A DNA stretch of 27,500 nt. Origin: Glandiceps talaboti (Eukaryota; Hemichordata; Enteropneusta; Spengelidae). Shown one piece after another: positions 18,273 through 27,500 of the stretch (its first letter is position 1; each line of letters starts with the position of its first letter). Where the stretch lies: positions 13,517,151 through 13,544,650 of the forward strand of contig NC_135563.1 of assembly GCF_964340395.1 (NCBI RefSeq), written 5' to 3'. Both the position numbers and the translations under genes were made by a program. The notes beneath the pieces are model-generated. The model searched no databases. It was given only the letters and a program-made list of their open reading frames with translations, and had not been told where the DNA came from.

Positions 18273-21200
18273 GTAAGATACGTTGCACTATTTTTCGATT
18301 GTACTACACAGTACGTGCTTGGCATCTCGACTGATTGAGAGACGACTGTAGGTTCATGTACTCGAGAACCGCTGAGTCGATTCACGATGTACTGTATTCA
18401 AGGATTACAAACGAGAATGAAGCAGGTAGATTGATTATCTAACAAACTAAAGCCAAAACTAAAAGTGACCTTTATGAAGGCCTTTATTCCTAGACCTTCA
18501 AAATCATGTATGTACACAGTACACTGTACAGATTCTATGATGTGTGGGTGTAAAACCTAATTTAGAGAGAACATAAACGACAAAATTGATCACTTCACTA
18601 AAAATATCAACTTAGAAATTTATGAACTTGGTAAGGGGGAGAGAAGATGTTAGTAACAATAACATGATATTTAATATCTTTCCTGTTTCTATTTCCAGTT
18701 CGAGATGTGTACGATTATTTTCGTGCTGTGTTGAAAAGTGATGAATACAGTGAGAGAGCATTTCAACTAACAACTGATGCTGCAGAATTGAATCCTGCAA
18801 ATTACACTGTATGGTAAGAATTGTCACATATACTGCCCCATGGAATTTAATGAATTTTTTGTTAGGTTCAATTATGGCCTAGTCTAGTACCACCCCAGTG
18901 TCAGTAGCTGGCCCTCACTGAAACGGCTAGTGCCACCACCCACAATACCCCGGGCAATGATATTTCTTATCACTGAACATTTCCCAACAAGTAAATCACA
19001 CAGAACTCTTCAAATGCTTCCATTTTACCTTAAAACACCAAATAGAAATCTATTATTTGATTTCTCCAGTGAGGAATGGCTAGTGCCACTGCAGTGGCAT
19101 TAGACACTCCATTAAATTATTAGTTTCAAAAAAATAAAAAGTATGTTCTTCAGAGGAAAATAATATCATTAACTATGCAATGCAAGCCAAAACATTTTTG
19201 TAAGATTACCCTGACAATGACTTAAGTTTTATTTGATGTAGAAATTGACTGAAGTAAAAACTGTCTTTCTCTATTTATCGTGTTGGTTTCCATTTGTAAT
19301 ACCTTTGACAATCATAATTGATTTGGACAAGGAAAAAGATACAAATAGCTTATCACAAAACTAGGGATGGATGATTTGAAAACACTACAGTATACAATCA
19401 TAGACCCTCCACCAGGTGGAGGGTTTCTGATACAATGTACAGTACTAAAATTACGATCATTTACACACTTAGTTATAATTTCGTCTGAGACAAATTAACT
19501 TCATGTCGTGAAGTGTGTTGTTTAATCTCTAGGCATTATAGAAGAGTATTGTTGAAATCATTGGACAAGGACTTGAAACAAGAACTCCAATATATAAGTG
19601 ATGTCATCCAAGATCATCAGAAAAATTACCAAGTCTGGTAAGTTAGTACCATAAAAACTAGAAAACTAGGGTACAGCTAGCACAGTGGTGAACATGACAA
19701 CAAATTTCTGAATGAAAAAAGAGGAATATTTTGTTATGTATGTACATATATGATTTACATGTAAAGAACCTAGAAGTCATAAAATTGATATATTGTAAAG
19801 AAACCTAGTAGAGAGAAAGTAGTGTAAGAATATGAAATTCAGTAGTGGAATTATACAACTTTATTGATTAAACTGGACAGGCATACACATTTGCATACAC
19901 ACAGACACAGACAGACAGACAGAAACACACACAGACACATACTCATACACATACACACATGTACCATACATATACTGTGAAGACAAATACATATGTACAC
20001 TATATGCACGGCAAGGGAATCATTTTAACGGTTCATTTCTCTGAAATACACCAAGTAAAAATACTTTCTCATAGCTGAAATTGAGTAAGGAAACATGTAC
20101 TGGTATAACCAATACTGTAGTATATATTTATACTGTATTTTGAAACTATGCAGTTGTACTGCAATGTCATTGGCACTATTTTTATTTCTAGGCATCATCG
20201 TAAGATTGTAGTGGAATGGTTGAGTGACCCTGGTGATGAGTTAGCATTTACTAAGAGTGTTCTTGACCAAGACTCCAAGAATTACCATGCTTGGTCTCAC
20301 AGACAATGGGTTCTACACCACTTTGGTGTGTGGCGAAATGAACTAGAGTACGTCAACATGCTGCTGCTGAAGGATCTACGCAATAATTCGGCTTGGAACC
20401 AGAGATATTACGTCATCAACAATACTACAAAGTTTACAGATGAAGTCTTGGAACGAGAAGTCAAGTAAGTACAAATGTTCCTACTCTGTAGCTGGTCATG
20501 TGTTCATCACATGATCTGCTTTCATTCTCTTTTTTGGCATCCCCACAGAATTTTATGTATTTGAGCACCTTCAATATTTAGACTGACAGAGAGGCGTGTT
20601 TTAATTGCAGGTTTGCCCAGGATATGATTCAAAAAGCACCAAATAATGAGAGTGCATGGAATTATTTACGTGGGTGAGTATTTGTATCAATTCTAAGGGA
20701 AAATAGCATAGTGTAGAAAATTGTATGTGAATGTTTAATTCTTGCAAAGAAGTTCAAAGTCATATCATGCAACATCAGATGTTGTGCCTGCAGTATGTTC
20801 CACTAGAGGGCACTATGGATTGTGCAGTTTATGTCATGTCATTTGACAACAAAAAGTTGATGTGCCTCAATTACAAGGACAACATATTAAATAGTAGGGG
20901 GGAGTGGAGCTGTACAAGGGTTTGTTCAATTATGTAACCCTGGGAGCCTCCAGGCCCCTAATAAAGTTGCCCCAAGTTGTGTTCGATTACCACATGATGT
21001 CACGTTTTGTGGTGCTCCCAAATCGACTTTCCACGCAGAGACAGTGCAGCTTGTGGATTGACCTGACCTGACCTGACCCTTCAAAATTGTCTTACCCCAT
21101 GGTCCAAGGCTCTCCGGGCATGCATACTCGAACATACCCCTTGACATCAGTTGTCATGTCACTAACAGTGTACCCAAAGACTCATTACATCACCTTTATA

Positions 21201-21978
21201 AGATGATATATTGTAACAGCTATAAACAACCTTTTTTTTCAAAAATCTTTTTCACCAGAGTTTTATCTGAAAAAGAATTGCACAGCTATCCAGGTGTAAT
21301 GGAATTCTGTCAAAGACTTTACGAAGGAGAAATCAGATCACCTCATCTATTGGGCTTTATGATTGATATATATGATGCAATGATAGAGTCTGGAAATTGT
21401 GATAAAGAAGACACATTAAAGCAAGCAACAGAGGTAAGATACAGTGATACTGCGTATCAATCTTTTTTATACAAAGATAACAAATATAGTGACACAGGAA
21501 AAACAACACGAACATGTGAAAGGAATAGATGATGTGATATAGTGTAAAAGTAATTGATAATGCACAGAATCTCACCTTCTATATGTCTTGATCTATCATA
21601 TATATGTATATGCTTTCAAAAGACTATTGAAGATTTCGCTGTTAGTTTACCGAGTTAAAAGTTGTATACATACAGCATGTATTACTGTATGTACTAACAT
21701 GTGTAGTCATTCATAGAATCCTTAGGTAAACATTTACAACTTTGACCTCTGACTTTGCTATATTGGTCCCAAGTCATTTCCTTGACCACTGAATATAGAT
21801 ACCAAGGAATTTGATAAACTGGAATGCTGACAAGTGTTCACTATTAAAAACCGACTTTACTTTTTTGCTTTCCCAGATGTGTGCATCCCTAGCAGAAAAG
21901 TTTGATGTCATTAGGAAAGAATATTGGTCATATGTATCAAGAAGTCTAGCATTGAAATATGGCACTACAGCAGAATAA
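18113..21978 (+). CDS. FNTA: Protein farnesyltransferase/geranylgeranyltransferase-I alpha subunit, seven coding exons
   Basis: This is the common alpha subunit that pairs with FNTB or PGGT1B to attach farnesyl or geranylgeranyl groups to CaaX cysteines in the cytosol. Exons: 18113-18272, 18699-18813, 19533-19637, 20192-20464, 20611-20673, 21259-21433, 21877-21978. Joined they give 330 residues; human FNTA has about 379. The PPTA helix repeats are visible as NYTVWHYRR (88-96), NYQVWHHRK (123-131), [10 protein letters not shown] (157-166), [11 protein letters not shown] (191-201) and [10 protein letters not shown] (230-239). K122, Y124, N157 and H159 sit where human K164, Y166, N199 and H201 lie in the active-site region. 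The N terminus is short and acidic and lacks the proline-rich extension of mammalian FNTA. No frameshift or stop is seen. Possible poly(A) signals are ATTAAA at 22557-22562 or AATAAA at 23001-23006. Confidence 0.95.
18699..18813 (+). CDS. FNTA: FNTA coding exon 2
   Basis: Encodes residues 54-91 plus two bases of W92, including [16 protein letters not shown] and [10 protein letters not shown], up to the first PPTA motif NYTVW. The acceptor is TTTCCAG and the donor is GTAAGA. Confidence 0.94.
18828..19532. other. FNTA intron 2
   Basis: Contains a short hairpin, AGACCCTCCACC then AGGTGGAGGGTTTCT, at 19402-19428. This resembles the SINE-tail hairpin at 4211-4240. A 24-bp near-perfect palindrome centred on CACTGCAGTG lies at 19080-19103. 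Confidence 0.5.
19533..19637 (+). CDS. FNTA: FNTA coding exon 3
   Basis: Completes W92 and encodes up to V126 plus two bases of W127. It contains [14 protein letters not shown] and the active-site-region stretch QKNYQVW with K122 and Y124. The acceptor is CTCTAG and the donor is GTAAGT. Both exon ends fall inside the Trp codon of a PPTA repeat, so this exon is exactly one repeat long. Confidence 0.94.
19880..19960. repeat. Degenerate (CA)n/(GACA)n microsatellite
   Basis: ACACAGACACAGACAGACAG followed by ACACACAGACACATAC-type units in FNTA intron 3. Confidence 0.85.
20192..20464 (+). CDS. FNTA: FNTA coding exon 4
   Basis: Completes W127 and encodes up to V217 plus two bases of K218: [44 protein letters not shown] and VLEREV. 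It is the largest exon and covers two PPTA repeats. The acceptor is TTCTAG and the donor is GTAAGT. The frame is open upstream through the intron, so an ATG at 20148 is not a real start. Confidence 0.95.
20611..20673 (+). CDS. FNTA: FNTA coding exon 5
   Basis: A 63-bp exon completing K218 and encoding [20 protein letters not shown] plus two bases of G239. It contains one PPTA repeat. The acceptor is ATTGCAG and the donor is GTGAGT. Confidence 0.93.
20935..21150. repeat. GC-richer block in FNTA intron 5, probable interspersed repeat
   Basis: The base composition differs sharply from the surrounding intron. It contains GGGAGCCTCCAGGCCCC, a (CCTGA)n tract at about 21060-21078 and GTTCGATTACC, a loose B-box look-alike. 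No terminal repeat or A box was found, so the class is unknown. Confidence 0.35.
21259..21433 (+). CDS. FNTA: FNTA coding exon 6
   Basis: Completes G239 and encodes residues 240-297, including [17 protein letters not shown], which corresponds to human SSPYLIAFLVDIYEDMLE. The acceptor is CACCAG after a pyrimidine tract, and the donor is GTAAGA after ATEG-equivalent GAG. The end is phase 0. Confidence 0.93.
21877..21978 (+). CDS. FNTA: FNTA coding exon 7 (stop)
   Basis: Encodes residues 298-330 and [23 protein letters not shown] and [13 protein letters not shown]. The KEYW(S/R)Y motif is conserved with human IRKEYWRYIGRSL. The acceptor is TTTCCCAG. An AATAAA overlaps the stop codon, too early to be the main poly(A) signal. 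Confidence 0.94.
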   Translation: MCASLAEKFDVIRKEYWSYVSRSLALKYGTTAE

Positions 21979-24132
21979 ACTTCTCACAATGTCAAATCTA
22001 ACTATGTTCAATGAAATCCTAAGTCACCTCTAGTCTGCTTACAGTCTTTGCTCTGAGATGTTTACCTTCCCTCTGGTGTCTGCTTTACACAAACAGGAAA
22101 TCAAGAATGTAAAATCTGATTGGTCAATGTGCCTTAACATCTTGTGGTTGCCATGAGATATGGTAATATTTATTCAAATTATGCAAATGGGCAATGGTCA
22201 TGTAAAATCACATTGGTCAATTTTCCAAGACATTGTATGGTTGCTATGGGAATATGCTAATATATATTCAAATTATACATATTCAAATAAGCAATATTAA
22301 GATCAGTACAATGTGATTGGTTTTGCCATGGAATACTTAATATATAGTCAAACTTTCTCCTTGGGACTACTTGTGACTACGAGTCCTATGAATCAAAACA
22401 CTATCTAGATGTTTAAGGGGAGGCATTTATCACTGAGCCATAATTGTTGCTTGCTTCTAAGTTCTTGTACAGAGTACTGTTCTATGTAAGTGTGATGTAG
22501 TCTTGTTTCTTGTAAAGTCAATTTAGGTCCAGTACTAGTATGATATGGTAGTAGGTATTAAAGTGACTCAGTGTAGTATTTTCTGACTTCCTGAAATGAA
22601 CTCCAGTTGTACAAAGTGGTTGATTCCTTATTGATTGATTCCACTCAAAAATAGAAAATAGAGTCAAAATGCACAGGAGCTACTGGTATTAGAAATGGTC
22701 TTCACATGTCCAACACTGCAACAGTTTTTATCAAGAATGTCATGACATTTTTTCAATTCTCCATATACAGCACATTTTGAACATTCATCTCTAATCCAGC
22801 AGGCACTTAGTTTTGGCATAAGACAACCATTTTACCTTCAATGACGTATTGCATAACTTCAAGATATTTCAGTTCAATAATCAATATCGACAAGCCTCAG
22901 GGCATCATTTCATATCAAGTGACTTATCATACAATATTTGGATGTAACAGAAACTGGATGGATAGACATAGAGATGTGTAGTTTTACAGACGGCTGTGGT
23001 AATAAATGTAGTGACCTTGACCTCTATCTCCAAGGTCATATGACAAAGTCAAGCTGCAACTGTCTACTACTATAAAGTATGGTGAAGAAAGCTTTCAATG
23101 GAAGAAACATAGTAACCTTGACTCATCTGCAGTCAATTGTGACTTTTGCACATCATGTAAGCAGTGATTCTATACACATGGTTTATATTGCAATGCATGA
23201 TTTCCGTGCACTCACTGTCTTATTAGGACAGCCAATGACTGACAAGTGTCTTAGTATTTACAGTCAATTTTCCAACTGAACTGAAACTACAGTGAGGCAG
23301 TAACCAACCCATTTTCAGTAAGATAGCCAGTCTAAACATAACTAGGTATGCCAGTATAAATCATAGAACCCATTTTAGGTACAAACAAAAATAGACTTTG
23401 GAAATTGAATTCTGTTTGTCGTGAATCATACCACAGATAATAAAACCATTGAACATTTTCAATTTGGTGTAAGTAGAAAAATGACTTTTGGTTTGGTATC
23501 TTTTCAACCATGAAAGTGTCGTGCAATTGAAGTAAGCTTAGACTCAAAAAGACAGTCTCGCTGCCAGACTTCATGACTTGCATCTTTCTAATGCAAGTGC
23601 AAGAAGTTTGCCCAGAGTGACAAAGCTGCTATGGGGAGAGCGACAATGCTTGAGGTGCACTTTGTGTGCCTTATAATTGAGGAAACACAAGTCACACAGT
23701 CTGGCAGTGGGACTAGTAGTCAGTAAGGTAGCCCCACATAATGAAGTAGATGCACAAGAAATGTGCCAGGTAGCTAGTCATTAGAATTTATATCCAAAAG
23801 TAGGATTTTCTGAACCATATGTATTGTACTGTGATGTTTTGATATCGTTCAATGTCTACATCAATTAATTATACACAATTGTGTTACAAGGTAATGATGA
23901 AATAGTCCAGCTAAGAGCTTACTTTACCTGCAAGTAACCCACTTTCATTTGCTCTTCAAATAGATAGTATTAATGCAAATATTGTAAAAATATAATTTTG
24001 TGTACATTTCAGCTTTGTTTATATGTTTATACTTTGCTAGTGGTCGTTACCATTTATATTACAACCAGCACTAGATTTTCATCTGTATTACCGTTGAGTA
24101 CATTCGTACGATGTTTCATTTATGCCATGTTA
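21979..24132. other. FNTA 3' UTR and gene-free downstream region
   Basis: The first part must include the FNTA 3' UTR; ATTAAA at 22557-22562 or AATAAA at 23001-23006 could end it. No other exon was recognised in either strand. Confidence 0.45.
22111..22345. repeat. Diverged tandem repeat with CCAAT-type cores
   Basis: AAAATCTGATTGGTCAA (22111), AAAATCACATTGGTCAA (22204) and ATGTGATTGG (about 22311) open successive units. Each is followed by a GTTGC(C/T)ATG phrase and AATAT.TATTCAAATTAT. The spacing is roughly 93-106 bp. It lies in the presumed FNTA 3' UTR. Confidence 0.65.
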
Positions 24133-24467
24133 AAGCTGCACTAGGTGCAACTAGAAATTTTTTTTGAAACCTTTTTAAAGATACAATGTCGTAATATTGT
24201 ACATCCTGAACAGTATCAAATCACCTGTGAGTAACATATTTGTGTAGCTGTACACATATTATGGTGTAATATATCCAATCAAAAGTGATTTTTAGGTCCA
24301 CTCCCTAAAATCAGTACTACTACGTGATTGCAACTCAGCCTGGATAAGTTGATGTCTAATTGACACGTACAATGTCTAGTATATTATTGATGTTTGAACA
24401 ATTCTCTGCGAAAACATTGTAGTTGTCTGATTGAAAAAACACATTCCAATTACAGCTAGTGCAGCTT
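24133..24467. mobile_element. 335-bp MITE with AAGCTGCACTAG termini
   Basis: AAGCTGCACTAGGTGCAACT at the left end is matched by the inverse of AAGCTGCACTAGCTGTAATT at the right end. TA flanks both ends (24131-24132 and 24468-24469). There is no coding capacity. TA duplication is typical of Tc1/mariner-type MITEs. Confidence 0.8.
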
Positions 24468-24469
24468 TA

Positions 24470-25083
24470 GCCTAAAGTATAGTGAACATAACATTCCTAA
24501 AATTATGACATTATTATGAAGGAATTGATATTAAAGTACAAAGTACAGTTTGAAATTGTACAAATCTAGATGAGAATGTATGAAATATTAAATCAATGGC
24601 TTTTTTGTTTATATATTGTGCTTCTCATTTTCCTATGGCTGGTATATTTGTGTGTGTGTGTGTGTACGTACGTGAGCATGTTTATGTATGCATTTCCATA
24701 CATACGTGCATATCATACTCAGCCAAAAACTTCCAGGTACACTATATGGATTCCTACCACATTTTTTCTCCTTTACAGATTCCGACACACATTCATCATC
24801 CACATCAACATCATCTGGTTTGATACTATTTCACTGCACTATCCAGTCAGTTACACAAACTACTCATGACTCAATAAACTGTGTTTATTTAGAACAAAAA
24901 AAAATCAAGGTAGAGCATCACAAGGTCAAAAGGTCAAATAATCTTTCATATCTCCTTGTCTCACTTGGAGAGCACTGTCTGGGATAGGTTTCAATAGACA
25001 AATGTTATAGCCATATCATGTTAACATCTAGTAGCTTTCATTCCTGTTTATAAATACATATCTGGTACACCTGTTCAATACAT
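24470..25083. other. Gene-free stretch
   Basis: Contains a short TG/ACGT simple repeat at about 24648-24675. A TTTACAG acceptor-like site near 24778 precedes a short Ser/Thr-rich frame, and AATAAA follows at 24874-24879. There is nothing further to support an exon. Confidence 0.4.
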
Positions 25084-25091
25084 GTATGCAA

Positions 25092-25263
25092 TAGTGTGCC
25101 CTCTCAGCCAATTTGACGAGCCACTGACGCACGCAATTTGTAGGGACGTACCAAAATTTGGCGTTCTCCATTCTCATTACTATGTGGTTTCTCACAAGTA
25201 ATACCAGTTTTTCTCATTTTTACTAACAACAACAAAATTTGGCTTTCATTAGAGAACACACTG
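25092..25263. mobile_element. 172-bp CAGTG-ended MITE, copy 2
   Basis: Same family as 11822-11996. The termini are TAGTGTGCCCTCTCAGCC and the inverse of CAGTGTGTTCTCTAATG. A perfect 8-bp duplication, GTATGCAA, flanks it at 25084-25091 and 25264-25271. CAGTG-like ends with an 8-bp duplication fit a hAT-type MITE. Confidence 0.82.
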
Positions 25264-25271
25264 GTATGCAA

Positions 25272-25919
25272 TGTTTATATCTATACACATCTGATACTAT
25301 AAACGGCAATGTGGTAATGTTGAGTTGATAATAAATTCTTGCCAACTTTCCCTTCTATAGACCATTACGTTTTATTTCAACATTTCTCTGTAAAAGGGAA
25401 ACAATACATCTCATTACAGATATCCAACTGACTATTCACCATCAGAATGGTTACAGAGTAACAAAACAATATCAAATCAATGTCTACAAATGGTCATACT
25501 ATCCATTTGATACTTTGTAGTTACTAAGATCACTACAATATGATGTCAAACTCAGGTGACACTGTGTGGACATTTCCCTTCCATCATAATAGGCCCATAG
25601 CTAATCATAATTCATCATATCTTATATGTGATGCTGGGTCACCTTATCTGACCTATGACCCTGGGTCATATACTGACGTGTCATAAAACACGAGTAAAGT
25701 CAGCAAGGTGCTGATGATGACATACACAAAATACAAGTAACATACTGAGCTAAAGAGAAGGGTCTTAATCCGTCTAAATAGTCCTGCAGTGCAGTATATC
25801 AACATTTGTTGTCGTCTACTGTGTTTTGATCGACTACTGTGTTTTGATGTGAAAACATGATATCATTCTATATTATAGTACACAATACTAACAAATGTTC
25901 CCTATTGGTAACAAGTAAT
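25272..25919. other. Gene-free stretch
   Basis: No exon recognised. A TGACCTATGACCC direct repeat lies at 25649-25661. Confidence 0.45.
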
Positions 25920-26212
25920 CAAATTTGAGTACCTGATGCAAAACAGTACTAATTTACATAATTAGCATAAAATTGAATACCAGATGTAGAACAATACTCA
26001 TTCACATAATTAGCATAAATTTGAATACCAGATGTCGAACTTATTCACATAATTGACATAAATTTGAATACCAGATGCAGAACAATACTCATTCATAATT
26101 AGCATAAACTTGAATACCAAATGTAGAATACTCATTTATATAATTAACATAATTTTGAATACCAGATGCAGAACACACATTTGCATAATTAACATAAACT
26201 TGAATACAGATT
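25920..26212. repeat. Tandem array of about 40-55-bp units
   Basis: About six to seven units of the form TTTGAATACCAGATGCAGAA, a short variable part, then CATAATTAGCATAAA. Unit lengths vary because of small deletions in the middle. Confidence 0.88.
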
Positions 26213-27500
26213 GACCTAACTGTGTTGTGGATGGTGTGTATCCATGGTCATTTCCATACAAGATTGCAACACAATTCCTCAGATAGAGGGGACTGTGGTT
26301 TTACAAAGGGTAAACTTAACGTCAACTATGTCTTCACAAAGTATTTTGATTTAACAACACATGATGCCTCAAGCCACATCTGTCTATACTATACTATTAA
26401 CGAGAGCCTACTTCTAATTTCTACAAAGATTAAACTACCTATCTTCTAGCTATTTAACTATCAGCAACTAATTTTAACTTTTGGGAAAATAACACTATAC
26501 TGAAGGAAAGCCATTTCCTCTTGTCCTCTTTCGTTTAGTGAAAAAGCAGTGATCCCTGGACAATTTTCAATGACAGAACATGATCATTGAACTTTGATAA
26601 AAATGTCACAACTGAATAATTTGCATTCAGATTGATTTGAATATGACGACCTTTGACCTCTCACTTGGCAGCATGAGTAGATAAGTTTCTTATACAGTGG
26701 TGAAAATAATAATATAGATAAAAATACTATAAAACTATATTAAATACATAATACAATATACAAACATAAAAATAATGTGCAGTACAAACCTGGCTAAATA
26801 TAATTTATTCATAAACATTTCCTAAAATATATATCAAATAAACAGTATGAAAACAACAACGCACTTTGTAAGATCACAATATTTGGTTTTTACTAAAAAG
26901 GTATTCTTAGAAAGTAAACAATTTCTTTCCAGTAGCCATTGGATTGTTGTTTATATTGCTGCTGCTGATGATGATGTCATTCAACAGGTGGGTGTGGTGT
27001 ATAACAACTTTCTCAAAACACAAGACATACAAATCAAATATTTCTTGCATCATGATATGTAATTGTGGTAGATTGTGATGTCGGGGGGGGGGGGGGAGAC
27101 GACACTTATCCTGGTGTGCAATAACTTGATGCCTTTACAAAATCAGAGACCAGGAGAAAAGAAAACAGGAAGACCTCAAAGTTTAGTCTGTAAGGTTTGC
27201 TGTGATGGGGCACCCTAAAGTGTTGTCTAAGTAGGAGCAGTCCAGTGAAGGTGGAGTCATGAATGACATGACGTATCTACTCAAAGTGCTGCTGTATCAT
27301 GAACATTTTGATACCATGCCTCAACTACTAGCTAACTCTATTTAACATTAACACTTATCAACTACTACTAGAATCTCTGTAACATGATTATCTACGTTCC
27401 ATTACATTCATACTAGTACTTCAGCTGTGACTTAATTAGTCACATAATAAAGAGAGAGTTTTCATCAGTTTTAAGATTACTGGTATCTGTTCATCACATA
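26213..27500. other. Gene-free right flank
   Basis: AT-rich with a G run at about 27083-27097. A DR1-like CGACCTTTGACCT lies at 26647-26659. Translations of 26222-26449, 26847-27062 and the minus strand of 27060-27300 match no family I know. The next gene, if near, starts beyond the window. Confidence 0.45.

Noticed and set aside
18065-18385. 106-residue minus-strand frame over FNTA exon 1
   Set aside because: Antisense shadow of a confirmed exon; it has no recognisable domain.
20148-20191. ATG in frame upstream of FNTA exon 4
   Set aside because: It lies in intron 3 upstream of a good TTCTAG acceptor; the exon boundary within the Trp codon is confirmed by the flanking exons.
20931-21000. 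A tRNA-derived SINE based on GTTCGATTACC
   Set aside because: No A box at the right distance on either strand.
24570-24987. Three overlapping frames of 75-99 residues with a splice-like site and AATAAA
   Set aside because: No family similarity was seen, the overlaps are in different frames and a simple repeat is included; evidence for a terminal exon is too thin.
1-27500. Prokaryotic systems (CRISPR, operons, phage, toxin-antitoxin)
   Set aside because: The window is clearly animal nuclear DNA with spliced genes; none of the repeats has CRISPR-like spacing.

Overview
This is AT-rich, intron-rich animal nuclear DNA with many microsatellites and small transposons. There are no operons, no bacterial gene spacing and no CRISPR. 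The two genes that can be reconstructed are full-length orthologues of vertebrate genes, and their proteins diverge to the degree expected of an invertebrate. A marine invertebrate (lophotrochozoan, ambulacrarian or similar) is the best guess; the sequence alone does not settle the phylum.

The window is built around a head-to-head gene pair. On the minus strand, 16996 down to 6835, lies NANS (sialic acid synthase) in six coding exons that join into a 352-residue protein. On the plus strand, 18113 to 21978, lies FNTA (shared alpha subunit of protein farnesyltransferase and geranylgeranyltransferase-I) in seven coding exons that join into a 330-residue protein. All internal boundaries have GT/AG signals and the reading frame is kept throughout. 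The start codons are about 1.1 kb apart, so the interval 16997-18112 should hold both promoters. The two products work in unrelated pathways: NANS makes sialic acid phosphate in the cytosol, and FNTA prenylates CaaX proteins.

The rest is non-coding and repeat-rich. From 1 to 6834 there are X-box-like palindromes, microsatellites, a LINE reverse-transcriptase tail (3476-3814, minus), a tRNA-derived SINE-like element with a hairpin tail (about 4113-4248) and the end of a TIR element. The NANS introns carry a 1.38-kb TIR element containing a 114-bp satellite (7321-8704), a partial tandem duplication of exon 3 split by a foldback MITE (10341-10685), a CAGTG-ended element (11822-11996), a 1.87-kb TIR element with an acidic reading frame (13912-15780), and a 664-bp element with arrayed inverted arms and a 9-bp target duplication (15946-16609). 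Downstream of FNTA (21979-27500) I find no convincing gene, only two further MITEs and two tandem-repeat arrays.

No new multi-gene system is evident. The most informative observations are the self-documenting MITE insertion in the duplicated NANS exon, and two element architectures (15946-16609 and 13912-15780) that I cannot assign to a named family.
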